Below are positions 1 to 11,419 of a DNA stretch of 28,409 nucleotides, one piece after another (position 1 is the first letter of the stretch; each line of letters starts with the position of its first letter). The notes under the pieces were generated by a model. The model did no database searches. It worked only from the letters and a program-made list of their open reading frames with translations, and was not told where the DNA came from. A program made the position numbers and the translations under genes. Source of the DNA: CALBTQ01 sp036725605 (lineage in GTDB: Bacteria; Lernaellota; Lernaellaia; Lernaellales; Lernaellaceae); contig DAIMDW010000045.1 in the NCBI GenBank assembly GCA_036725605.1, positions 1-28,409 of the forward strand, in the 5' to 3' direction.

Positions 1-290
1 GGCTTTTTTGCCCGGCGCTCACGCACCGGGCTACCCTCTATCGCCCCTGGCGGGGCTGTTTGTCGCCTGTCGGCGCATTTATCGACAGTCTCGTCAGCCC
101 GGGAAATCGCGGGGGTCGCCCTCATTCCCAGGTTTGCCGATTTTTACCCTCTCCCGGTGGGAGAGGGTCGGGCGTCAGCCCGGGGTGAGGGCATACGAAT
201 TGACCTACCCGGGCCCGACAAGCCCCGCAGGGGCGCAGGTCAGTAGCGAAGGGCGAAGCCCTGGAAATCGTGGCCCACCCGGACCATCCA
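1..290. repeat. Repeat-rich non-coding region downstream of gltD
   Basis: No credible gene is seen here. The open frames translate into Pro/Gly/Arg-rich low-complexity sequence. Three structured pieces are visible. At 43-56 a GCCCC/GGGGC hairpin has a 4-nt loop. At 222-234 the same GCCCC/GGGGC arms recur with a 3-nt loop. The surroundings of the two match better when one is reverse-complemented (TAC...CGCCCCTG..CGGGGCT..GTCG), so they look like an inverted pair. Between them, 146-168 is a perfect 10-bp inverted repeat, ACCCTCTCCC, with loop GGT, followed by a GTCGGG...GGTGAGGG stretch. Sequences of the CCCTCTCCC...GGGAGAGGG type recur between genes in many proteobacterial genomes (from memory), so this is probably a dispersed REP-like or MITE-like element. 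Confidence 0.5.
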
Positions 291-306
291 ACCCCTGACA
301 AGGGGT
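291..306 (-). terminator. Hairpin just after gltD, possible terminator
   Basis: The perfect 6-bp stem ACCCCT/AGGGGT with tetraloop GACA lies 9 nt beyond the gltD stop codon. On the minus strand it is not followed by a run of T, so it may act as an mRNA-end stabiliser or a weak terminator rather than a classical intrinsic terminator. Confidence 0.35.
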
Positions 307-315
307 GATGGAACT

Positions 316-1735
316 TCACTTCGATTGCAGGTAGCGATCGACGCCCGCGGCGGCGCGGCGGCCGCTGTCGATGGCGCGCACGACCAGCGAAGCGCCGCTT
401 ACCGCGTCGCCGGCGGCGAACACGCCGGGCGCGGAGGTCATCATGTTTTCGTCGACCGCGAGACTGCCGTTGGCGGTCAGGCGCAATTGCAGCGCGTCGA
501 TCAGCGGACCGTGCGTGCAATGCATGAAGCCCATGGCGATCAGCACGAGGTCGGCCGGCAGAGTGAAGGTCGAGCCGGACTGTTCGCGGAAGGTGCGCCG
601 GCCGGTGGCCGGGTCGGTCTCCCACGCGACCTTGGCGCAACGCAGGCCGGACACGCGCCCGTCGGCAGCGAGGATTTCGTTGGTTGTCACCGCCCACAGT
701 CGCTCGCACCCCTCCTGCTGCGACGACGAGGTGCGCAGAATGTTGGGCCAGGTCGGCCACGGATTGTCCGCCAGGCGCTCGGCGGGCGGACGCGGCAGAA
801 TTTCGAGCTGGGTGACCGACGCCGCGCCCTGCCGGTTGGAAAAGCCGATGCAGTCCGAGCCGGTGTCGCCGCCGCCGATGACCACCACGTTTTTGTTGCG
901 CGCCGAAATGGGAGCGGCGAGCGCGGGCAGGCCGGCGACGCGGCGATTCTGGCCGACGAGAAATTCGAGTGCGAAGTGCACGCCGTCGGCGTCGCGGCCG
1001 GGAATGGCCAGATCACGCGGCACGCGGGCGCCGTGGGCCAGGACGATCACGTCGAAGCTGCGCTGCAAAAACTTGGTGGACAGATCGATGCCGACCTCGA
1101 CTTCGGTTTCGAAGATCACGCCCTCGGCACGCATCTGCTTGAGGCGCCGTTCGAGAACGCCTTTATCCAGTTTGAAATCGGGGATGCCGTAACGCAGCAG
1201 ACCGCCGATTTGATCGTCCTTTTCGAAGACGGTCACCTCGTGCCCGCAACGCGCCAGTTGCTGCGCGGCGGCCAGGCCGGCCGGGCCGGAACCGACGATC
1301 GCCACGTGTTTGCCGGTGCGGTACGACGCGGGCTCGGGGACGATCCACCCTTCGCGGAAGCCGCGTTCGACGATCTGCAATTCGATGTGGCAGATGGCGA
1401 CGCCCGGATCGTTGATCGCCACGGTGCAGGCCGTTTCGCAGGGCGCGGGGCAGATGCGGCCGGTGATTTCCGGGAAGTTGTTGGTGTCGTGCAGCAGGTC
1501 CAGCGCCTCGGCCCACCGGTCGAGGAAGACCATTTCGTTCCACTCGGGGATGCGGTTGTGCAGCGGGCAGCCGTGGCCGTGGCAGAAGGGGATGCCGCAG
1601 TCCATGCAGCGCGCCGCCTGGCGTTTGATCTGTTCGGGCGACAGCGGCTGTTCGAATTCGCAATCGTCGCCGAGCCGCTCGGCCACCGGGCGTTTCGTCG
1701 GATTCTCGCGTTTGATTTCCAGGAAGGCTTTCGAC

Positions 1736-1743
<8 letters not shown>
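316..1743 (-). CDS. gltD: Glutamate synthase (NADPH) small subunit
   Basis: This 475-residue protein is the beta subunit of NADPH-GOGAT. It takes electrons from NADPH to FAD and passes them through iron-sulfur clusters to the large subunit, in the cytoplasm. The N-terminal ferredoxin-like part has the expected cysteine clusters: CMDCGIPFCHGHGCPLHNRI near residues 45-65 and CPAPCETAC near 98-106. The FAD-binding Rossmann motif VGSGPAGLAAA lies near 150, and the pyridine-nucleotide motif VVVIGGGDTGSDC near 287. The C-terminal FAD motif GVFAAGDAVSGASLVV lies near 440. Length is normal for the family. The ATG at 1741-1743 overlaps the end of gltB by 8 nt, so the two are translationally coupled. 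No lesions are seen. Other members of this flavoprotein family exist, but the gltB partner settles the call. Confidence 0.97.
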
Positions 1744-6304
<4,561 letters not shown>

Positions 6305-6386
6305 TCCGTTTTCGTCGTCCTTTCAAGTAATTCCTGCCCGGCTGCCCGGTTGTCGTCGCCCTGATGATTCTGGCAGTGAGTGACTG

Positions 6387-6415
6387 AGTATAGCAAAAAT
6401 GATGCGCCGCGGCAA
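6387..6415 (-). promoter_or_regulatory. Sigma70-type promoter for gltBD
   Basis: On the minus strand, TTGCCG (6410-6415, 4/6 match to the -35 consensus) and TATACT (6387-6392, 5/6 match to the -10) are separated by exactly 17 nt. Transcription would start near 6380, leaving about 75 nt of leader before the gltB ATG at 6304. Confidence 0.65.
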
Positions 6416-6427
6416 AAGGTCTTTTGC
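6412..6427. promoter_or_regulatory. Palindrome overlapping the gltB -35 box, candidate operator
   Basis: GCAAAAG-GT-CTTTTGC is a perfect 7-bp inverted repeat with a 2-nt centre. It covers four bases of the -35 hexamer at 6410-6415 and would sit around -39 relative to the predicted start site. That position suits a repressor, or an activator that contacts polymerase. No regulator gene is visible nearby. Confidence 0.4.
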
Positions 6428-6500
6428 AATTTTTTCGAAACGTTACATTTTTCCGCCCGTAGCGGGACTTAGGCCGCCCCGGTAGGCCGCGCACGATCGG

Positions 6501-6527
6501 CAAATAATCGTTTCGGCAGATTATTTG
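6501..6527. promoter_or_regulatory. Nine-bp dyad with LysR-type box upstream of gltB
   Basis: CAAATAATC-N9-GATTATTTG is a perfect 9-bp inverted repeat with a 9-nt spacer. It contains both ATC-N9-GAT and T-N11-A, the core patterns of LysR-family binding sites. It lies about 130 bp upstream of the predicted gltB start site, in the Fic-gltB gap. LysR-type control of gltAB is known for GltC in Bacillus subtilis. The link here is inference. It could instead be a hairpin at the end of the Fic transcript, although no T-run follows on the minus strand. Confidence 0.35.
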
Positions 6528-6593
6528 ACGTAAATGGGCGGTGAATAGTCATTCAGTTTGCAGGATGATTGTAGGCTTGGTTGACCGTGGTTT

Positions 6594-7634
6594 TTATGTT
6601 CGCCGCCATTGGGCGCTACGACCGTGACCGGTCAACTGCAACGTTCCTTCCCGTTTCATGGTGGCCAGCGTTTTTTTAATGAGTTGCTCGCTGACCGATG
6701 GGCATTGGGCTTTAAGTTCGGCGAGGGTGAACGGGCCGACCTGCTCCAGCACGGCCAGGCGCACAAGATCGGCTTTGCTCGTGCTGGAGGAGACGACATC
6801 CAACCGTCGCTCGAATTCAAGATGGGCTCGCCGAACGGTCGATAAGAAATAGTTCCACCAGGGCAACAAGTCGTTTTTGTTCTCATGCCAGCCGTGGGAA
6901 CATTCGTTGAGAATGCGATAATAATCTTCCTTTGTTTCTTCAACCAATCGTTCGAGGCTGATGAAACGACCGACAAGATAATCTTGTTGTTGCAGCAAGA
7001 GCGTGGTCAACAAACGGGAGACTCGGCCGTTACCGTCCCGGAATGGGTGGATGCAAAGGAAATCCAGCACAAACGTGGCCACGGCCAACAATGGGGGAAA
7101 GCGTTCCTCCGCCAACAGGTCGGCGTACAGGCGGCAGAGATCGTCGATGGCTTTGGCCGTTTTGCGCGCCGAAGTCGGTTTGAAACGCAAGTGACGTTCG
7201 CCGTTGGGCAGAATCTCGATTATCTCGTTGTCGCGCGTTTTCCATTTGCCGGCGTCGCCCGAAAACCCGCCCTGGGCCAGTTTATGCAGGTGAAGAATGG
7301 TTTTTGCGTCGATCGGTACGTTTTTTTTGCGGGTGAAAATCCAATTCAACGCCCGGCGGTAGCCGACCAACTCTTCTTCCGAACGATCGCGGGGTTTGGC
7401 TTTGCCCAGCAGGATCGGCTGCAAGCGGTCCCGCGCAACGGTGACTCCTTCGATCCGGTTGGACGATTCGGCGCTTTGGACGATGGCTTGTTCGCGCAAG
7501 ACGCGCAGCACCTCCGGCTTTTGGCGCGTCCATAGTTCCTGTTTGCCTTTGGCTTCCAGGCAAGAGGCCAGCAACCATCCTGTCGTAACGGGAATGGAGA
7601 TGTTGAGAAGGTCTGCGGGTCGCCGAAATGACAT
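6594..7634 (-). CDS. Fic family protein (class II, AMPylation-type)
   Basis: This 346-residue protein has a Fic/DOC N-terminal domain, the Fic core and a C-terminal winged-helix-like region. The catalytic motif HPFRDGNGRVSR lies near residues 195-206, with the His base and the GNGR phosphate-binding loop intact. Residues 58-63, SNRIEG, match the inhibitory motif (S/T)xxxE(G/N). Because this motif lies N-terminal to the core, it places the protein in class II. Fic proteins usually transfer AMP from ATP to Ser, Thr or Tyr hydroxyls of target proteins, and the Glu normally holds the enzyme off. The start is supported by AGGAGGGAG seven nt or so upstream of the ATG. The gene is visibly more AT-rich than its neighbours and no antitoxin partner is seen. 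It lies on the 3' side of a tRNA gene, but I found no duplicated tRNA end. Confidence 0.92.
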   Translation of the reverse strand: MSFRRPADLLNISIPVTTGWLLASCLEAKGKQELWTRQKPEVLRVLREQAIVQSAESSNRIEGVTVARDRLQPILLGKAKPRDRSEEELVGYRRALNWIFTRKKNVPIDAKTILHLHKLAQGGFSGDAGKWKTRDNEIIEILPNGERHLRFKPTSARKTAKAIDDLCRLYADLLAEERFPPLLAVATFVLDFLCIHPFRDGNGRVSRLLTTLLLQQQDYLVGRFISLERLVEETKEDYYRILNECSHGWHENKNDLLPWWNYFLSTVRRAHLEFERRLDVVSSSTSKADLVRLAVLEQVGPFTLAELKAQCPSVSEQLIKKTLATMKREGTLQLTGHGRSAQWRRT

Positions 7635-7650
7635 TGTCTCCCTCCTGAGT

Positions 7651-7689
7651 AGCTATATAATAGCTTATTCGGGAAAGAATAGCTAATTA
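7651..7689. promoter_or_regulatory. Palindrome and direct repeats upstream of the Fic gene
   Basis: AGCTAT-ATA-ATAGCT (7651-7665) is a perfect 6-bp palindrome. The half-site AATAGCT occurs at 7659-7665 and again at 7678-7684, 19 bp apart and in the same orientation. The block is AT-rich (it contains TATTAT and TATATA on the minus strand) and lies directly upstream of the Fic ribosome-binding site, so it probably holds the promoter plus operator. I could not assign a convincing -35 box. Confidence 0.4.
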
Positions 7690-7810
7690 AGAATTCAAGA
7701 GGATTTCTTGACCGAAAAAGTGAAAACGGGAATGCTGATGGGCAAAGATTTCTGGTGATGCGTTGTCGGCGGATCGCCGACTTCAAGAGTCGATAACCAA
7801 AAATATAATC

Positions 7811-7841
7811 TTAAAATAAAAAGGGTTGAGCCATACAACCC
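7811..7841 (-). terminator. Intrinsic terminator of tRNA-Leu
   Basis: On the minus strand, GGGTTG (7836-7841) pairs with CAACCC (7823-7828) across a 7-nt loop and is followed by TTTTTATTTTAA. It starts 7 nt beyond the tRNA CCA end. Confidence 0.8.
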
Positions 7842-7848
7842 AACCCCA

Positions 7849-7935
7849 TGGTGCCCGGAGCCGGACTCGAACCGGCACGACCTTGCGGCCTGGGGATTTT
7901 AAGTCCCCTGAGTCTACCAATTCCTCCATCCGGGC
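7849..7935 (-). tRNA. tRNA-Leu (anticodon UAA)
   Basis: The 87-nt minus-strand sequence folds as a class II tRNA. The acceptor stem GCCCGGA pairs with TCCGGGC, the discriminator is A and CCA is encoded. The D arm is GAG...CTC with GG in the loop. The anticodon arm GGGGA-CTTAAAA-TCCCC gives anticodon TAA. There is a long variable arm, as expected for leucine, and a T arm GCCGG-TTCGAGT-CCGGC. A TATTAA box (7947-7952) 11 nt upstream of the 5' end could be its -10 element. Confidence 0.96.
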
Positions 7936-8013
7936 GACGGAGCCCTTTAATAGCACGGCTGCGGGCGGCGGAAAAGCGGATTTCGCGGGTTATTCTCTTT
8001 TGGCTCGCGCGCG

Positions 8014-8042
8014 TTGACGAACGCGGCGAAGCGCTCTAAAAC
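8014..8042 (+). promoter_or_regulatory. Sigma70-type promoter of the alpha-glucan operon
   Basis: TTGACG (8014-8019, 5/6) and TAAAAC (8037-8042, 4/6) are spaced by 17 nt. The start site would be near 8049, about 38 nt before the GTG at 8087. AAGGA at 8072-8076 is the ribosome-binding site. It overlaps the left arm of a small hairpin, GGATC-GGT-GATCC (8074-8086), that ends right at the start codon and may partly mask translation initiation. Confidence 0.55.
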
Positions 8043-8086
8043 AAGAGGCGATTCGCTAACATCTCCCCAATAAGGATCGGTGATCC

Positions 8087-9523
8087 GTGAAGCTGACGCA
8101 TTTCTTGATCCTGGCGACATTGTGTCTGGCGCTGCCGATCTCCGGCGGCGCGGCTTTGGCCGACGACGAACCGCCCGCCGAGGAAAAGCCCGCGCCCACG
8201 ACGGTCGGGCAGTTCCAGTTCGGCAGTTACGGTCGGGTGCAGATCAGCGACGACATGGACGGCCATCGCGGCTATTCGACCAACGTCGTCGCGCACGGCC
8301 CGCGCATTTTCGAGCCCAGCTACGGCGAGCTCGACTTCGCCTACACGATCGACGCGCCGGACGATTTCGGCAGCCGCATCCTGTTCACGCTGGCGCTCTT
8401 CGAGCCGCTGGCGCACTACAGCGGCGAGTACGATCAGACCTTCGCGGTGCGCAACATGTACGCCGAGGCGTGGGGTTTTGTCCCTTACGTGCCGGCGATT
8501 CACGCGTGGGTCGGCTCGCGCATGTACCGCGGCGACGACGTGTATCTGCTGGACTTCTGGCCGCTGGACAACCTCAACACCATCGGCGGCGGTCTGGGCT
8601 ACGTGTGGAACGGGCTGGACGTGCGCGCGCACATCGGCGTGAACCGGCTGGCCGACGATTATCAATTCCAGACCATCGAGGTGCCCGGCGCGGCCAACAG
8701 CTCGCGCGAAAAATTGCTGCTGGACCGCCAGCGGTGGATCTACTCGGGTCGCGCGCAATACGGTCTGACGATCTGGCGCGGTCTGGGGATCAAGGGCGTG
8801 CTCTACGGCGAGAAGCATTCGCTGGACAAGGGCGAGCACATCAGCGAGGAGCTGATGACCGGCGACGTGCCGAACTACGATCCGGATGTGATTGCCGCGA
8901 CGCTGCCCGAGGAAAGCGGTTGGGTGCTGGGCGGGCAGCTCGGCCTGTGGGGCTTCGGGGCCAACAGCCATTTGAATCTGTTCGCGCGCTGGGCGCAGGA
9001 CCTGGCGGCCTACGGCGAAGCGGGCGTGCCCTGGGGCTTGGACAAAAACGGCACGACCGAAGGCGCGTATGAGTTCGTCGGCGCGCTGTCGGCGAACTGG
9101 GAATTCTACTGGGCGGGCGTGCTGGCCGGCGGGTACATCCGCAAGTTCAAGGACGCGGACGTCAACGAATACGACACCGACGATTTCGTCGAGGGCGCGT
9201 TCACGGTGCGGCCGGTGATTTTCCTCACCGAGCATCTGCACCAGGGTTTCGAGTTTTCCTATCAGGAGCATTATCCGTTCGGCCTGGATGAACAATCGCA
9301 GGAGCACGAAGTCAGCAAGGTCACGCAGTACTCGCTGATGGAAATCATCAGCCTCGGGCGCGGCAGCTACCGCCGTCCGCAACTGCGCTTGACCTACACG
9401 ATCAGCCAACCCAACGGCTCGGCGCGCCGCACGTATCCGGAAGGCGATTTGCGCCGGCCCGACAAAACCGAGCATTTCCTCGGCCTGGGAGTGGAATGGT
9501 GGTTCAACTCAAGCACGCACTGA
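8087..9523 (+). CDS. Maltoporin-like outer-membrane channel
   Basis: This 478-residue protein has a signal peptide (MKLTHFLILATLCLALPISG..., likely cut near ALA at about 25) and then alternating aromatic strands. The segment AWVGSRMYRGDDVYLLDFWP (about residues 140-160) matches the hallmark of LamB porins, where a WAGKR(F/Y)Y...DVHMIDF(Y/W) stretch follows the first strands. The final strand FLGLGVEWWF ends in aromatics as outer-membrane barrels do, with a short NSSTH tail added because the next gene starts inside it. Length is close to the maltoporin precursor (about 446 in E. coli). The expected role is passive passage of maltodextrins across the outer membrane. Start is GTG with AAGGA 10 nt upstream. 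It heads an operon with amylases and a Mal-type importer, which supports the call. Overall similarity to LamB looks low. Confidence 0.75.
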   Translation: MKLTHFLILATLCLALPISGGAALADDEPPAEEKPAPTTVGQFQFGSYGRVQISDDMDGHRGYSTNVVAHGPRIFEPSYGELDFAYTIDAPDDFGSRILFTLALFEPLAHYSGEYDQTFAVRNMYAEAWGFVPYVPAIHAWVGSRMYRGDDVYLLDFWPLDNLNTIGGGLGYVWNGLDVRAHIGVNRLADDYQFQTIEVPGAANSSREKLLLDRQRWIYSGRAQYGLTIWRGLGIKGVLYGEKHSLDKGEHISEELMTGDVPNYDPDVIAATLPEESGWVLGGQLGLWGFGANSHLNLFARWAQDLAAYGEAGVPWGLDKNGTTEGAYEFVGALSANWEFYWAGVLAGGYIRKFKDADVNEYDTDDFVEGAFTVRPVIFLTEHLHQGFEFSYQEHYPFGLDEQSQEHEVSKVTQYSLMEIISLGRGSYRRPQLRLTYTISQPNGSARRTYPEGDLRRPDKTEHFLGLGVEWWFNSSTH

Positions 9524-11418
9524 TCGTCGCGGCGCTGCTCGCCTTGTTGTTCGCGGCGTGCGGCGAAGAGCACGAGACGAAGGACTTTACCGACGACGGC
9601 GACGACTCGGGCGACGAGGCGCGGCCGGTGATCTACCAGCTTGTCGTGCGGCTGTTTTCGAACGTCAAGAACGTCAACGAGTGGGACGGCGATCTGGCGA
9701 CCAACGGCGTGGGCAAGTTCGAGCACATCGACCAGGTCGCGCTCGAGGCGCTCGGCGAGCTGGGCGTCACGCACATCTGGCTGACCGGCGTGCTGCAACA
9801 GGCGACGAACACCGATTACGCGAACCTCGCGTCGCCGCAGCCGGCCGACGATCCCGACGTGCTCAAGGGCAAGGCCGGCAGCTTCTATGCGATCAAGGAC
9901 TACTTCGACGTGTGTCCCGATTACGCGCTGGATCCGGCGCAGCGACTGAGCGAATTTTCCGCGCTGGTCGAGCGCATCCACGACGCGGGGATGAAGGTGA
10001 TCATCGACTTCGTGCCCAACCACGTGGCGCGCACGTATGACTCGGACATTCAGCCCGATCTCAACTTCGGCGCGAGCGACGACACGAGCGTGTTCTTTTC
10101 GCCGCAGAACAATTTTTTCTACCTGGTCGATCCGCCGGGGCAGGTGCTGTCGCTGCCCGAGCTCGATCATTGGCCGCGGCCCGCCGGCGCCGACGGCACG
10201 CTGGAGAGCGAGAACAACGACGGCAATCCGCCGGGCGACGTGCCCAAGGCGACCGGCAACAACCAGACGAGCGTGACGCTCACCGCCAACGATTGGTACG
10301 AGACGATCAAGCTCAACTACGGCTACGACTTCACGACCGGCGAATCGTCCTTCGAGCCGATCCCGGACACCTGGCGCAAGATGGACGAGGTGCTGGCTTA
10401 TTGGCAGGGCCTGGGCGTCGACGGCTTCCGCTGCGACTTCGCGCACTGGGTGCCGATCGAGGCGTGGACCTACCTGCTGGCCGCCGCGCGCGAACGCGAC
10501 GGCGAGGTGTACTTCTTCGCCGAGGCTTACGAGTCGGGCGACGCGCCGCCGGGATTCTCGTTCGGCAACATGCTCAAGGCTGGCTTCAACGCGATTTACG
10601 ACGACGGCGCGTACGACGCGCTCAAGGGCATTTACTGCTGCGGCTATTGGGCGAACGACCTGGAGACGCTGCTCAACGGCCGCGACGATTTTCTTGCCGA
10701 GCACCTGCTGCACTACGCGGAAAACCACGACGAGCGCCGCATCGCCTCGCCGGTGGTCGCGGGCGACAGTCCGGACAACAGCGGCTTCGGCAGCTTCCAG
10801 GCGGGACAGCCGGTGGCCGCGGCCCTTTATTTACTGGGTGTCGGGCCGATTCTGCTTTACAACGGGCAGGAGGTCGGCGAGCCGGCGACCGGCGCGGAGG
10901 GCTTCAGCGGCGACGACGGGCGCACGACGATTTTCGATTACTGGACGATGCCCTACCTGGCGCAGTGGGTGAACAACTACCAATACGACGGCGGCGGCCT
11001 GGACGCCGGGCGGCGCGAACTGCGGCAGTGGTACGCCGACCTGATCGCCCTGGCGCAAAAGCCGGGCTTCGCGACGGGCAATTTTTACTCGCTGCAATTT
11101 CTCAACAAAGACAACTGGCGCTATTCGAGCGGCCAGTACGTGTACAGCTTCCTGCGTTATGACGCGGCGACCGGCGACAACTGGCTGGTCGTGGTCAACT
11201 TCTCCAACGGCAGTCACGGCTTCGATCTGAAGATCGCCGAGGAGGCGATCACCTTCATGGGCTACAGCATCGAGGAAGGGGAGATCGTCTGCCAGGACGC
11301 CTTCGACGCGGACAAAGCGCCGCTGCGGGTGGAGAGCAAATACGTGCAAAACAAGGGGGTCGCGCTGACGCTGTCCCCGTATGAAGTCGAGGTCTATCGC
11401 CTCACCTGGGAGAAATGA
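9496..11418 (+). CDS. Lipoprotein alpha-amylase (GH13)
   Basis: This 640-residue glycoside hydrolase of family 13 probably acts on starch or related alpha-1,4-glucans at the cell surface. The signal ends in lipobox LFAAC with Cys22 as the lipid anchor, followed by an acidic linker (DDGDDSGDE). The TIM-barrel motifs are intact: VIIDFVPNHVAR (region I); GVDGFRCDFAHW with nucleophile Asp314; VYFFAEAYE with acid/base Glu343; and AENHDERR with Asp412. An all-beta domain closes the protein (about 540-640). The ATG lies inside the end of the porin gene (28-nt overlap), so translation is likely coupled. It is clearly related in design to the next gene, but the two are not close copies. Substrate and cleavage pattern cannot be read from sequence. 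Confidence 0.9.
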   Translation: MVVQLKHALIVAALLALLFAACGEEHETKDFTDDGDDSGDEARPVIYQLVVRLFSNVKNVNEWDGDLATNGVGKFEHIDQVALEALGELGVTHIWLTGVLQQATNTDYANLASPQPADDPDVLKGKAGSFYAIKDYFDVCPDYALDPAQRLSEFSALVERIHDAGMKVIIDFVPNHVARTYDSDIQPDLNFGASDDTSVFFSPQNNFFYLVDPPGQVLSLPELDHWPRPAGADGTLESENNDGNPPGDVPKATGNNQTSVTLTANDWYETIKLNYGYDFTTGESSFEPIPDTWRKMDEVLAYWQGLGVDGFRCDFAHWVPIEAWTYLLAAARERDGEVYFFAEAYESGDAPPGFSFGNMLKAGFNAIYDDGAYDALKGIYCCGYWANDLETLLNGRDDFLAEHLLHYAENHDERRIASPVVAGDSPDNSGFGSFQAGQPVAAALYLLGVGPILLYNGQEVGEPATGAEGFSGDDGRTTIFDYWTMPYLAQWVNNYQYDGGGLDAGRRELRQWYADLIALAQKPGFATGNFYSLQFLNKDNWRYSSGQYVYSFLRYDAATGDNWLVVVNFSNGSHGFDLKIAEEAITFMGYSIEEGEIVCQDAFDADKAPLRVESKYVQNKGVALTLSPYEVEVYRLTWEK

Positions 11419-11419
11419 G

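Noticed and set aside
8..298. Open frame of 96 codons in the repeat-rich start of the window
   Set aside because: Its translation is Pro/Gly/Arg low-complexity sequence created by inverted repeats, with no ribosome-binding site or domain.
6490..7935. Genomic island integrated at tRNA-Leu carrying the Fic gene
   Set aside because: No integrase is present and no copy of the tRNA 3' end is visible in the 6440-6600 region, so only the weaker observation of atypical composition is kept.
7826..8039. Short plus-strand frames giving GARSRTRTGTTLRPGDF-type peptides
   Set aside because: This is the usual false translation of a tRNA gene read on the opposite strand.
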